In this document: positions 26,759 to 34,600 of the stretch, piece by piece
Position numbering within the stretch: position 1 is the stretch's first letter
Layout: every line of letters starts with the position of its first letter
Assembly: GCA_029959865.1 (NCBI GenBank)
Contig: JASCPE010000006.1
Location: forward strand, 61,061-125,060
Origin: Microbacteriaceae bacterium PS02070
GTDB taxonomy: Bacteria; Actinomycetota; Actinomycetes; Actinomycetales; Microbacteriaceae
DNA length: 64,000 nt
Direction of reading: 5' to 3'
The notes under the pieces: generated by a model
What the model was told of the DNA's origin: nothing
What the model saw: the letters and a program-made list of their open reading frames with translations, nothing else
The model's database searches: none
Program-made: the position numbers and the translations under genes

Positions 26759-27517
26759 TTACACCGTCGGGATGGGCAGCAGCAGATAGATGGCGCCCAC
26801 AACGGTCAAGGCGATCACGAGCTTGTCGAACACCTGTTGCGAGATGCGCTCCGCGATGCTGCGCCCGATGAAGCCACCGACGATGACCAGCGGCACGAGG
26901 ACCGCGACGATTAGCAAGCCGCCCGGGGTGATGAGCCCGAGTCCCGCGGCGAACGGCACCTTCACGATGTTCACGATGGCGAAGAACCATGCGGTCGTTC
27001 CGAGGAAGGCTCGCACGGGAAACTTCGCGGCCAGGAAGTAGAGCGACATGATCGGGCCGGCCGCGTTGGCGACCATCGTCGTGAATCCGCCGAGGCTGCC
27101 GTAGACCACTGCGGCGGTCCTTCCCGCAGGTGGCTGGTTGCCTCGACGCCGCCACAGCGTGACGACGACGATCACAAGCAAGATCACCCCGATGACGATC
27201 CGGACGCCTTCGTTGGACGCGAAGGCGAGGAAGACCACCCCCGCGAGGAGCCCGACGATGACGGCGGGAGCGAGACGGATCAACGCCCGCAACCGGGCAT
27301 GTCGACGGTGCACCCAGAGTGCGAACAGGTCGCCGACGATCAGGAGCAGAAGAATCGTGCCGGTGGACTGCTTCGCGGGAAGGACCGCCGCGAAGGCGGC
27401 GATGGCAAGGGTGCTCGACCCCGGCAGTGCCGCCTTGGACAGGCCGATGACGAGCGCTCCGGCTCCGAGCAGAATCCATCCGAGGACGCTTACGTCAGGC
27501 ACGACATCACGCGGCAA
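26759..27517 (-). CDS. TauE/SafE family anion exporter
   Basis: A 252-residue membrane protein with about eight hydrophobic helices in two similar halves, beginning [20 protein letters not shown], a sequence characteristic of the TauE/SafE (COG0730) family, and a second repeat near [18 protein letters not shown]. Members export sulfite, sulfoacetate or related anions. The start is uncertain: TTG 27517 or GTG 27502, neither with a clear ribosome-binding site. It is divergent from the HAD gene and 43 bases upstream of rlmN, possibly co-transcribed. Confidence 0.85.
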   Translation of the reverse strand: MPRDVVPDVSVLGWILLGAGALVIGLSKAALPGSSTLAIAAFAAVLPAKQSTGTILLLLIVGDLFALWVHRRHARLRALIRLAPAVIVGLLAGVVFLAFASNEGVRIVIGVILLVIVVVTLWRRRGNQPPAGRTAAVVYGSLGGFTTMVANAAGPIMSLYFLAAKFPVRAFLGTTAWFFAIVNIVKVPFAAGLGLITPGGLLIVAVLVPLVIVGGFIGRSIAERISQQVFDKLVIALTVVGAIYLLLPIPTV

Positions 27518-27567
27518 CGGTACCGCCTCCGCGTACGGTGGAAGGACCGCCCCCGCGAAAGGACCCC

Positions 27568-28392
27568 GTGAGCCGCATCCTCTTCATCGACATCGACGGC
27601 ACGATCCTGGCGCACGGCGATCAGATCGCCCCCTCGACGCCGGCCGTCATCCGCGCTGCGCGGGAGGCCGGACACCTCGTCTTCATCTGCACCGGCCGCG
27701 CGGACGGTGACATCCATCCACGAGTGCGCGAGATCGGGTTCGATGGGGCGATCACGAACGGCGGCTCGCTCGCCGTCGTCGGCACGGAGGAGATTCTCGC
27801 CGAGCGCATGCCGCGCGCGGCCGTGGACCACCTGACCACCTACTTCGATGACCGTTCGATCCCGTACCTCCTGCAAACCGACGATGCGGTGTTCGCCTCC
27901 CCCGGTGTCAACGAGCTGCGTGAGAAGTGGGCGGCGTGGGTGCGGAGCCAGGGCGGCGCCGAGGGCCCTGAGCGGGCCGCCCTTGAGCCGTTGCCTCCGA
28001 TCACGGACGTCGATCGGGACACGGTGGCCAAGGCGGTCTTCGTCAGCGCCGAGCAGGAAACGCTGCCGCAGGCACAGTCGGATCTGGCGGATTCGTTCCA
28101 CGTCGTTCCGGGGAGCCTTCCCCTGCCCGGCGGCTCCAGCGGCGAGATCGGGCTCCCCGGGATCACGAAAGGGTCCGCGATCACCGCTGTACTGAACCAT
28201 CTCGGCCGCTCAGCCGCCGACGCCGTGGGGATTGGGGACAGCTGGAACGATGTGGAGATGTTCGAGGTGTGCGGCGTCTCGATCGCGATGGGAAACGCGG
28301 AACCCGAGCTGCGCACGCGGGCTGATTACGTGACGACGGACGTCCTCGACGATGGGGTCGCGAACGCCCTGCGGTGGCTCTCCCTGGTGTAG
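27568..28392 (+). CDS. Cof-type HAD hydrolase
   Basis: A 274-residue haloacid-dehalogenase-like phosphatase of the Cof/YbiV (C2B cap) class. Motif I is FIDIDGTIL near the start, motif II is FICTGR, Lys of motif III is in ITKGSAI, and motif IV is GIGDSWNDVEMFEV, giving the complete catalytic set. GTG 27568 follows AAAGGA at four bases; an ATG at 27538 lies before that site. Members dephosphorylate sugar phosphates or flavin/PLP precursors, and specificity cannot be read from sequence. Convergent with the aldo/keto reductase gene across 34 bases. Confidence 0.92.
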   Translation: MSRILFIDIDGTILAHGDQIAPSTPAVIRAAREAGHLVFICTGRADGDIHPRVREIGFDGAITNGGSLAVVGTEEILAERMPRAAVDHLTTYFDDRSIPYLLQTDDAVFASPGVNELREKWAAWVRSQGGAEGPERAALEPLPPITDVDRDTVAKAVFVSAEQETLPQAQSDLADSFHVVPGSLPLPGGSSGEIGLPGITKGSAITAVLNHLGRSAADAVGIGDSWNDVEMFEVCGVSIAMGNAEPELRTRADYVTTDVLDDGVANALRWLSLV

Positions 28393-28426
28393 AGGTGGCT
28401 GGCGGAGCCCCCCGAGAGCGGGACGG

Positions 28427-29440
28427 CTACTCGCCGGCGCGTTCTCGAGTATCGCTCGTCCAGTTGGGGTCATCGAAGTCTGATCGTGCTCCGACGATGC
28501 GGTCAGAGAGCCCGTCGAGCACTCGCAACTCCTCACTCATGAGTCGAACGTCGAGTGCTCCCACATTCTCCGCGACGCGTGCCGCGCGTCGCGTCCCCGG
28601 TATTGGAACCGCGGGCAGGCCGAGACGATCAGCCGCGGCGTACAGCCATGCGAGAGCGATCTGGGCAGGCGTGGCGGCGTGATCTGCCGCGATGGCCGAA
28701 AGCGCCGCCACGGCTGCTCGATTCGAGTCGAAGGCATCGCCACTGAACCGACTCAGCCCCGCACGCCAGTCGTCGGCGAAAACTGAGCGGTCGGACAGCG
28801 CTCCGCTCAGGAACCCCCGGCCCAACGGTGAGTACGGCACGAACCCGACGCCGAGGCGCGCGGCCGTCGGAACGACTGCTCGCTCAACGTCACGACTCCA
28901 CACCGACCACTCGGACTGCACCGCCGTGATGGGGTGGACGCGGTTCGCAGCCTCAAGCTCCTGTGCCGTGACTTCGGACAGCCCGAGATGGCGAACCTTG
29001 CCAGCTGCCACGAGTTCCGCCATCGCACCGACGACCTCCCCAATCGGGACATCGACGTCGCGGCGGTGCAGGTAATAGAGGTCGATGGTCTCGATTCCGA
29101 GCCGATGAAGGCTCGCTTCCGCAGCCTGGAGGACGTAGGCGGGGTCATTGCGGGGACGCATGGTCTTTCCCGCGATCGATCCCGTGATCCCGAACTTCGT
29201 GGCGATCGTCATCTCGTTGCGCCGGACCTTCGCGACCTCCGCCACAGTGCGTTCGCTGTCTCCGCCACCGTAGATGTCCGCTGTATCGACGAACGTCACG
29301 CCGATGTCAAGGGCGTGGTTGAGGACCGAAAGATTTTCGGCGTGCGTGCTTGCTCCGTAGACGCCCGTCAGGGCCATCGCGCCGAAACCCTGACGGCTGA
29401 CGACCAGACCATCACCGAGCATGACCTTTTCGACGGTCAT
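28427..29440 (-). CDS. Aldo/keto reductase
   Basis: A 337-residue NADPH-dependent TIM-barrel reductase. The catalytic tetrad is visible: Asp and Tyr in FVDTADIYGGGDSE, Lys in ATKFGI and His in YYLHRRDVDVP; the cofactor loop GTRRAARVAENVGAL is near 285. It resembles the AKR subset active on small aldehydes and perillyl-type substrates. ATG 29440 overlaps the MerR stop by four bases, so regulator and enzyme are one translationally coupled unit. MerR control suggests induction by a reactive carbonyl or oxidative signal. Confidence 0.93.
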   Translation of the reverse strand: MTVEKVMLGDGLVVSRQGFGAMALTGVYGASTHAENLSVLNHALDIGVTFVDTADIYGGGDSERTVAEVAKVRRNEMTIATKFGITGSIAGKTMRPRNDPAYVLQAAEASLHRLGIETIDLYYLHRRDVDVPIGEVVGAMAELVAAGKVRHLGLSEVTAQELEAANRVHPITAVQSEWSVWSRDVERAVVPTAARLGVGFVPYSPLGRGFLSGALSDRSVFADDWRAGLSRFSGDAFDSNRAAVAALSAIAADHAATPAQIALAWLYAAADRLGLPAVPIPGTRRAARVAENVGALDVRLMSEELRVLDGLSDRIVGARSDFDDPNWTSDTRERAGE

Positions 29441-29922
29441 CGCTGAGCTCCCGCCGTCGAGGACAAGGACTGAAGGGATGCAACCGATGCAGGTACGGGT
29501 TGCCCATCGCAATCGAGCCCCGCGCCGATCAGGTGCCGATAATGGGCCACCTTCTCCTCGAGCGACGCCATGTGCGACTCAAGCTCCGCTTGACGCTGGC
29601 GGATGCGATCGCGGTGGCGTTCCAGGAGCGCCAACCGACGCCCATGCGTCGCGGCGCCGCCGGAAACCAGACGGGAGAACTCGCGCATGTCGTCTGTCGG
29701 CATGCCGCTCGCGCGGAGTTTCGCGAGCATCGCCACGAGTGCCGCGTCGCGTTGGGTATAGCGCCGACGTCGGTCGGTGCCGCGACGAACCGCAGGGAGA
29801 AGACCCTCCCGCTCATACCAACGCAACGTGTCCTGGCTGAGTCCACTGAGCTGGGCAACCTCCGCGATCCCCAAGCTCGCCGTCACATTGTCGATCACAT
29901 CGAACGTCGTCTGCGTGCTCAT
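29437..29922 (-). CDS. MerR family regulator of the adjacent aldo/keto reductase
   Basis: A 161-residue MerR-type activator. The winged helix-turn-helix LGIAEVAQLSGLSQDTLRWYEREGLL spans about 17-42, followed by the YTQRDAALVAML wing and a coiled-coil (about 85-130) for dimerisation. The tail has one Cys (CDGQP) and lacks the metal-binding Cys set of MerR/SoxR. ATG 29922 has no upstream Shine-Dalgarno and follows a -10 box by six bases, suggesting a leaderless transcript. Confidence 0.92.
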   Translation of the reverse strand: MSTQTTFDVIDNVTASLGIAEVAQLSGLSQDTLRWYEREGLLPAVRRGTDRRRRYTQRDAALVAMLAKLRASGMPTDDMREFSRLVSGGAATHGRRLALLERHRDRIRQRQAELESHMASLEEKVAHYRHLIGAGLDCDGQPVPASVASLQSLSSTAGAQR

Positions 29923-29928
29923 GCCGCA

Positions 29929-29959
29929 ACGTTATGTCTTGGAGTTGGCTCCAACGCAA
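29929..29959 (-). promoter_or_regulatory. MerR-type promoter with 19-bp spacer and palindromic operator
   Basis: On the minus strand, TTGCGT (29959-29954) and TAACGT (29934-29929) are separated by exactly 19 bases, the overlong spacer typical of MerR-activated promoters. The palindrome TTGGAG-N4-CTCCAA (29939-29954) fills the spacer, where MerR proteins bind and untwist DNA. The -10 box ends six bases before the ATG. Confidence 0.75.
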
Positions 29960-30020
29960 GTGACGTCCGTGGCCGGTGCGTCAGCGGGGTTTCCTCCCGC
30001 CGGCGAGCCCGCCTCCGGAG

Positions 30021-30848
30021 TCAGTCGATGAAGAGGTCCGGATGGAGCGCCTCGTCCGGGGTGCCGGGGATCGCGGCATAGCGGGCGAAGTCAGTCACAC
30101 CGCGGTCACGGAGGACGTCCTCGACGATGAGGGTCTGGCCGGAGAGCTCACTCGCGGGGGTCGTGAGGACCGCATAGGCGGCATCGGCGTACACCTCGGG
30201 AGTGCGGCTGACCGCCATCATGCGGTCGCCGCCGAGGGCGAACTTCACCGCCGCCGTGGCGATCGTCGTCTCCGGCCACAGGGTGTTGGCGGCGATCGTG
30301 GGGAACTCGGCTCCGATGCCGAGGGTCGCGAGGGTCATGCCGTACTTCGCGAGCGTGTACGCCGTGTGCGACCCGAGCCACTTCGGAGAGAGATTGATGG
30401 GCGGCGAGAGGGAGAGGATGTGGGGGTTTTCGGCCTCCAGAAGCATCGGCACCGCGGCGCGAGAGAGCAGGAAGGTGCCACGCTCGTTGACGTCCTGCAT
30501 GAGGTCGTACTTCTTGAGGGCGACGTCGACCGATCCGGACAGGTCGATCACGGATGCGTTGTTGACGATGGCGTCGATGCCGCCGAACTCGCCTTGGGTC
30601 TTGATGACTGCTTCGGTGACATCGTCCGCGTTACGGACGTCCCCGACGATGGGGAGTGCCTTTCCGCCCGCCTCTTCGATGGCCGCCGCGGCCGTGTGCA
30701 CCGTGCCTTCCAGCTTGGGGTGCGGGGTGTCTGTCTTGGCCAGGATGGCGATGTTCGCTCCGTCTTGCGCGGCGCGAAGAGCGATGGCGAGGCCGATGCC
30801 GCGGCTGCCGCCGGACATCAGGATGGTCTTTCCCTGGAGTGTGCTCAT
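30021..30848 (-). CDS. SDR family oxidoreductase (HSDL2-like)
   Basis: A 275-residue short-chain dehydrogenase/reductase with the cofactor loop SGGSRGIGLA (13-22), NNAS near 95 and the active-site pair in YTLAKYG (about 163-169). The segment AKTDTPHPKLEGTVHTAA is characteristic of the hydroxysteroid-dehydrogenase-like 2 group. Downstream of an enoyl-CoA hydratase and another SDR, overlapping the hydratase by four bases, it probably takes part in fatty or isoprenoid acyl-CoA breakdown. Cofactor is probably NADP given the basic surroundings, but this is not certain. Confidence 0.88.
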   Translation of the reverse strand: MSTLQGKTILMSGGSRGIGLAIALRAAQDGANIAILAKTDTPHPKLEGTVHTAAAAIEEAGGKALPIVGDVRNADDVTEAVIKTQGEFGGIDAIVNNASVIDLSGSVDVALKKYDLMQDVNERGTFLLSRAAVPMLLEAENPHILSLSPPINLSPKWLGSHTAYTLAKYGMTLATLGIGAEFPTIAANTLWPETTIATAAVKFALGGDRMMAVSRTPEVYADAAYAVLTTPASELSGQTLIVEDVLRDRGVTDFARYAAIPGTPDEALHPDLFID

Positions 30849-31627
30849 GAGGATGCCTTCTTCTTGGAGGATGCGGCGGCGAATGCGGCGATGCGTGCGG
30901 CGGCGTCGTCGGTGGCGAAGCGGCCGCCGATGGTCGCGGCTTCATCATCGAGGTTGTCACGGAAGGAGCGTCCGGCTCCGGTGCGGACGAGCCGCTTGGC
31001 CTGACCGAATGCGGCGGTCGAATTGTCGAGCCAGAATCGGGCCACTTCTTCGGCCCGGGTGGCAACCGCCTCGGGCGGAGTGACCTCCGCGACCAGGCCC
31101 CACTCGAGTGCGGTCGCGGCATCGATCGTGATGTCCTGCAGGAGCAGCTGGAGCGCACGCCGTTGCCCGATCGCGGCGGGAAGGAGGGTCGTGACCCCCA
31201 GGTCCGGGGTGAGCCCGATGTTGGCGTACTTGGAGACGAACTTCGACTTCTCGGAGGCGACGAGGTAGTCGGCGGTCAGAGCGAGCCCCAGTCCGCCGCC
31301 TGCGACGGCGCCTTGGATCGCGCCGACGATCGGTTTGTCCGACTCCACGAAGGTGCGGATCCCGTCGTGGATGACGTCGGCGAGGGCCTTCAGCCCGTCG
31401 GGGTCCTCACCCGAGGACGCCATCGCGACCACGTCACCACCGGCGCAGAAGGCGGGGCCGACGGCATCGAGCAGAATAGCTCCGACGGATGTGTCGGAGG
31501 TCACCTCATGCGCGATGTCGCGCCAGCGGGCGCCCATCTCACCGTCCATCGCGTTCAGCGATGCAGGTCGGTTGAACGTGACGCGGGCCAAGCCGTTGTC
31601 GATCGACAGGAGAATCGTTTCGCTCAC
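30845..31627 (-). CDS. Enoyl-CoA hydratase/isomerase family protein
   Basis: A 260-residue crotonase-fold protein. The oxyanion-hole segments are PAFCAGGDVVAMAS and GAVAGGGLGLALTADY; the position of the second hydratase Glu carries a different residue, so isomerase or a related activity is possible. GTG 31627 is preferred because GAAGGA lies six bases upstream; ATG 31645, overlapping the upstream SDR stop by four bases, adds six residues. It is the middle gene of an SDR-hydratase-SDR unit and overlaps the next SDR by four bases. Confidence 0.88.
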   Translation of the reverse strand: MSETILLSIDNGLARVTFNRPASLNAMDGEMGARWRDIAHEVTSDTSVGAILLDAVGPAFCAGGDVVAMASSGEDPDGLKALADVIHDGIRTFVESDKPIVGAIQGAVAGGGLGLALTADYLVASEKSKFVSKYANIGLTPDLGVTTLLPAAIGQRRALQLLLQDITIDAATALEWGLVAEVTPPEAVATRAEEVARFWLDNSTAAFGQAKRLVRTGAGRSFRDNLDDEAATIGGRFATDDAAARIAAFAAASSKKKASS

Positions 31628-31641
31628 TCGGTGTCCTTCGC

Positions 31642-32403
31642 TCATTTCGGTGCCATTCGGATCGCGCCATCGAGGCGGATCGTCTCGCCATTGAGGTAGC
31701 CGTTCTCGACGATGTGCATCGCGAGAGCCGCATACTCGTCGGGAGATCCCAGCCGCTGCGGGTATGGAACCTGCTGGCCGAGGGACGCCTGTGCCGCTTC
31801 GGGGAGGCCCAGGAGCATCGGCGTCTCCATGATTCCCGGGGCGATCGTGACGACACGGATTCCATAGCGCGCGAGCTCACGGGCGATCGGAAGGGTCATC
31901 GCGTGCACGCCGCCCTTGCTCGCCGAGTATGCGGGCTGGCCGATCTGCCCATCGAAGGCCGCGACGGACGCGGTGTTGACGATGACGCCACGGTCGCCCG
32001 AGGCCGTCGGATCGGTGCGCGCGATGGCGGCGGATGCCTGGGCGATGACGTTGTACGTGCCGATGAGGTTGACGCGGATGATCCGCTCGAAGTCGGACAG
32101 TGGCGTCGGTTCACCGTCGCGGGTGAGGACCTTCCCCGGCGGCGCGATGCCGGCGCAGTTCACGACGACGCGCAGGGGGCCGGCCGCGGATGCGACGCGG
32201 ACGGCAGCCGCGACCTGTTCCGGGTCGGTGACGTCGGCGGCCGCGAACGTGCCGCCCAGTTCGGCGGCGATATCCTCGCCCGCGCTTGCGGGGAGGTCGA
32301 CGATCGTGACGTGGGCGCCGGATGCGGTCAGGCGCCGCGCCGTGGCCAAGCCGAGCCCGCTTGCGCCGCCGGTGACCAGGGCTGATGCTCCCGAGATATC
32401 CAT
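31642..32403 (-). CDS. SDR family oxidoreductase (3-hydroxyacyl-CoA dehydrogenase type 2-like)
   Basis: A 253-residue SDR with [15 protein letters not shown] (cofactor loop), NCAGIAPP, the catalytic Ser in [13 protein letters not shown] and YSASKGG. The insert and the tail [31 protein letters not shown] are typical of HSD17B10-like 3-hydroxyacyl-CoA dehydrogenases. ATG 32403 follows GGGAG; the frame to 32442 has no ribosome-binding site. As first gene of the three-gene unit it would oxidise the 3-hydroxyacyl-CoA made by the adjacent hydratase. Confidence 0.9.
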   Translation of the reverse strand: MDISGASALVTGGASGLGLATARRLTASGAHVTIVDLPASAGEDIAAELGGTFAAADVTDPEQVAAAVRVASAAGPLRVVVNCAGIAPPGKVLTRDGEPTPLSDFERIIRVNLIGTYNVIAQASAAIARTDPTASGDRGVIVNTASVAAFDGQIGQPAYSASKGGVHAMTLPIARELARYGIRVVTIAPGIMETPMLLGLPEAAQASLGQQVPYPQRLGSPDEYAALAMHIVENGYLNGETIRLDGAIRMAPK

Positions 32404-32603
32404 GACTCTCCCTCGAATCTCACCACAGCCTACCCTTGACACTCTGTTCCATCCACCGAGGCACCGAGTTTCATCAGGTCTCTCAAAACGGACCGTCCCG
32501 AGCTCGGATGCTGGCAGCTGGTCCGTGAGCGGCGCCCCGCGGTCGGCCTCGGCCGGCGATGAGCGTCTGCTGCTGGCGTGGGACGTCTGCCTACGATGAG
32601 CGC

Positions 32604-33344
32604 ATGTCGATTCCAGCGCCCGGTCTTCCTGTGCCCGAGCGTGTGCGGGTGCTCGCCCGCGGCGCCGCAGTGACGCCGCTCTGGCAGAACGCGTTGGATA
32701 TCGGCGGCATCGCGGGCGTCACCTTCGCGACCGATGACGGACGGGTCATCAAATACGGCCCGCGGCACGAAGAGACATCAATGGCCGCCGAAGCCGAACG
32801 CCTGAGCTGGGCGACTCGGTACACATCCGTTCCCGCTGTCCTGGAGCAGGGGCAGACCGATGCCGACGAGTGGCTCGTGACGGCCGCGATCGCCGGGTTG
32901 TCGGCGGTCGCCCCCCGGTGGATTGCAGATCCAGCACGGGCGGTCGACGCCGTCGGACGCGGACTGCGTCTGTTCCACGATGCCCTTCCCGTCGAGGGGT
33001 GTCCGTTCGACTGGTCGGTGCCGTCCCGCATCGAGAACGCGGCGCGGCGAGGAGTCACCGTGCCGCGGGAGCTCCACCATCCACCGGAAGTGGATGTGCT
33101 CGTCGTCGCGCACGGCGACGCATGCGTGCCGAATACCCTCCTCGATGCCGAAGGAGCCCCACTCGCGCACGTTGACCTCGGCGCGCTCGGTGTCGCGGAC
33201 CGGTGGGCGGATATCGCCGTGGCCTCGATGAGCACCGAGTGGAACTATGGCCCCGGCTTCGACGACGCCCTCATCGCCGCCTATGGGGTCGCGCCCGACC
33301 GCGACCGCCTCGCCTACTACCGCGCCCTCTGGAACGCCACCTGA
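32604..33344 (+). CDS. APH(3')-like aminoglycoside phosphotransferase family protein
   Basis: A 246-residue kinase with the diagnostic run [15 protein letters not shown] (HGDxxxPN) followed by [19 protein letters not shown], which closely follows the active-site and metal-binding stretch of APH(3') enzymes. [13 protein letters not shown] supplies the ATP-site lysine. APH(3') enzymes phosphorylate the 3'-hydroxyl of kanamycin/neomycin-type drugs, but chromosomal members of unknown substrate exist. The start is ATG 32604, with no strong ribosome-binding site; ATG 32559 is an alternative. It is monocistronic and followed by repeat-rich DNA. Confidence 0.85.
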   Translation: MSIPAPGLPVPERVRVLARGAAVTPLWQNALDIGGIAGVTFATDDGRVIKYGPRHEETSMAAEAERLSWATRYTSVPAVLEQGQTDADEWLVTAAIAGLSAVAPRWIADPARAVDAVGRGLRLFHDALPVEGCPFDWSVPSRIENAARRGVTVPRELHHPPEVDVLVVAHGDACVPNTLLDAEGAPLAHVDLGALGVADRWADIAVASMSTEWNYGPGFDDALIAAYGVAPDRDRLAYYRALWNAT

Positions 33345-33345
33345 C

Positions 33346-33420
33346 CCCTCGCCCACGTCGGCCCGCACATCCCTCGCCCACGTCGGCCCGCACATCCCTC
33401 GCCCACGTCGGCCCGCACAA
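33346..33420. repeat. Three tandem copies of a 25-bp repeat
   Basis: Copies at 33346-33370, 33371-33395 and 33396-33420 are identical except for the last base of the third (A for T). They start one base after the APH-like stop, and the third copy runs into palindromic unit 1. Perfect identity suggests recent slippage or recombination. Confidence 0.95.
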
Positions 33421-33497
33421 CTGCGGCGTCCGCACCCGACACGCCGCACAATCCACACCTCACCCCGGCGTGTTGCCCGCCCACGCCGCAGTTGTGC
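33415..33497. repeat. Palindromic repeat unit, copy 1
   Basis: An 83-bp unit with perfect 15-bp outer arms (33415-33429, 33483-33497) and perfect 8-bp inner arms ACACGCCG/CGGCGTGT (33439-33446, 33466-33473), able to form a two-step hairpin or cruciform. A nearly identical unit follows at 33589-33672. Together with the tandem repeats it occupies the 388-bp gap 33345-33732, where no gene is seen. Confidence 0.9.
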
Positions 33498-33588
33498 ACG
33501 ATGCCCGGACAGCATCCCCGCACAACGACGCCCCAGGAACGACTCTTCCCTCCCCGATACCTCCCGCACACAAGCCCTGGACTCCGCC

Positions 33589-33672
33589 GCACAACTGCGG
33601 CGTCCGCACCCGACACGCCGAGAGGTCGGACTCCTCACCCCGGCGTGTTGCCCACCCACGCCGCAGTTGTGC
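33589..33672. repeat. Palindromic repeat unit, copy 2
   Basis: An 84-bp second copy with the same outer (33589-33603, 33658-33672) and inner arms (33613-33620, 33641-33648); only the apical loop differs substantially from copy 1. Conservation of arms with drift in the loop is what a mobile or structurally selected palindrome shows. The unit lies between convergent transcripts and could also end them. Confidence 0.9.
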
Positions 33673-33732
33673 GGGAGTACCCGATGGGGCTGAGCGCGAG
33701 GGTGCCCGGGGAGAGGAAGGCGAGGGTGGAGG

Positions 33733-34518
33733 TCAGAGATTGAACACGAGGGTCCAGGTTCCGGCGATAACGGCGGCGATGACGGACGCGGCGGCGATGA
33801 CGACCCCGATGATAATGAGCCCGAAATCGCGTGGACCGATGCGCGATACCCGCGCCCAGGTACGCGTGCCGGGAGCGCCGAAACCTCGGGCCTCCATGGC
33901 TGTCGCCAGCGATGAGCCGCGACGGATTGCAAGGACGAACAGCGCGAATGCCTGCCCCGCGAAGCGCCTGATCCGGCCGTGGTCGGCGATCCCCCGCGCG
34001 CGCCGCGCGAGGGCGAGCTCTCTCCAGTCGGACACCAACAGTCCGACCAATCGCAGCCCGGCGAGCGCCCCGAGCACGAAGCGGGCCGGCAACCGCGCCA
34101 ACTGGGCGAGCGCATCAGCGAGATCCGTCGGGTCGGTCGTCGCGAAGAGGACCACGGAGGGGATGGCGACCGCCATGACCCTCAGCACGATCGCTAAGGC
34201 GAGTGAGATCGATCCATCGGTGATCCGCAGGAGGCCCCACTCCACATAGACGGTGCCGGAAGGCCGTCCGTAAAGCACCGTCGCACCACCCGCCAGCACC
34301 GCAGACGCGGCGATCGGCCAGAGCCTGAGCCAGATGTCACGCACGCGAAGGCGCGCGAACGGCAGCACGACGAGCACGAGCGCAAGTGCGACCCCCGCCG
34401 AGACCACGTCGATCGAGAGGAGGAGCGTGACAGCGATGACCATCGCCGCCAGCAGCTTCGCGAGCGCGTTCACCGATGCCAGTGGGCTGCGAGACACATC
34501 AACCGTGAAAAGACTCAA
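33733..34518 (-). CDS. ecfT: ECF transporter T component
   Basis: A 261-residue membrane scaffold protein with about five helices and the coupling-helix motifs, including AMEARGFGAPG near 215-225 and the ARRARGI stretch, that bind the EcfA ATPases. It completes an S-A-A-T set with the two upstream genes, expected to import a vitamin precursor. The start is TTG 34518 behind GGAAGGGGG; the sequence SLFTVDVSRSPLASV after it is duplicated 82 bases upstream, where an ATG copy (34600) overlaps the ATPase stop but runs into a stop codon after 33 residues. The ancestral start was probably that ATG. Confidence 0.85.
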   Translation of the reverse strand: MSLFTVDVSRSPLASVNALAKLLAAMVIAVTLLLSIDVVSAGVALALVLVVLPFARLRVRDIWLRLWPIAASAVLAGGATVLYGRPSGTVYVEWGLLRITDGSISLALAIVLRVMAVAIPSVVLFATTDPTDLADALAQLARLPARFVLGALAGLRLVGLLVSDWRELALARRARGIADHGRIRRFAGQAFALFVLAIRRGSSLATAMEARGFGAPGTRTWARVSRIGPRDFGLIIIGVVIAAASVIAAVIAGTWTLVFNL

Positions 34519-34600
34519 TCCCGCACCCCCTTCCGAAAAGCCGTTCCCCCCTGACCGATGCCAGCGGGCTGCGAGACACATCAACTGTGAAGAGGCTCAT
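34472..34600 (-). repeat. Diverged tandem duplication of the ecfT 5' end
   Basis: Copies of 46 bases at 34472-34517 and 34554-34599 match at 42 positions with a period of 82. All four differences fall at third codon positions and are synonymous in the frame SLFTVDVSRSPLAS. Either two diverged alleles were joined by unequal recombination, or both copies have been under protein-level constraint. Confidence 0.9.
34499..34600 (-). pseudogene. Truncated ecfT start copy, possible leader ORF
   Basis: ATG 34600 overlaps the EcfA stop by four bases (ATGA) and opens a 33-codon frame beginning MSLFTVDVSRSPLASV, after which it diverges and stops at TGA 34499-34501. That stop lies 16 bases inside the intact ecfT gene, whose ribosome-binding site (34526-34534) is within this leader. 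Ribosomes coupled from EcfA would read the leader and could then reinitiate on ecfT. Confidence 0.6.

Noticed and set aside
32436..32441. TTGACA as a -35 box for the APH(3')-like gene
   Set aside because: No recognisable -10 hexamer occurs 15-19 bases downstream.
33346..33672. CRISPR array
   Set aside because: The 25-bp repeats are directly adjacent without spacers, and the later units are palindromes; no cas gene is nearby.
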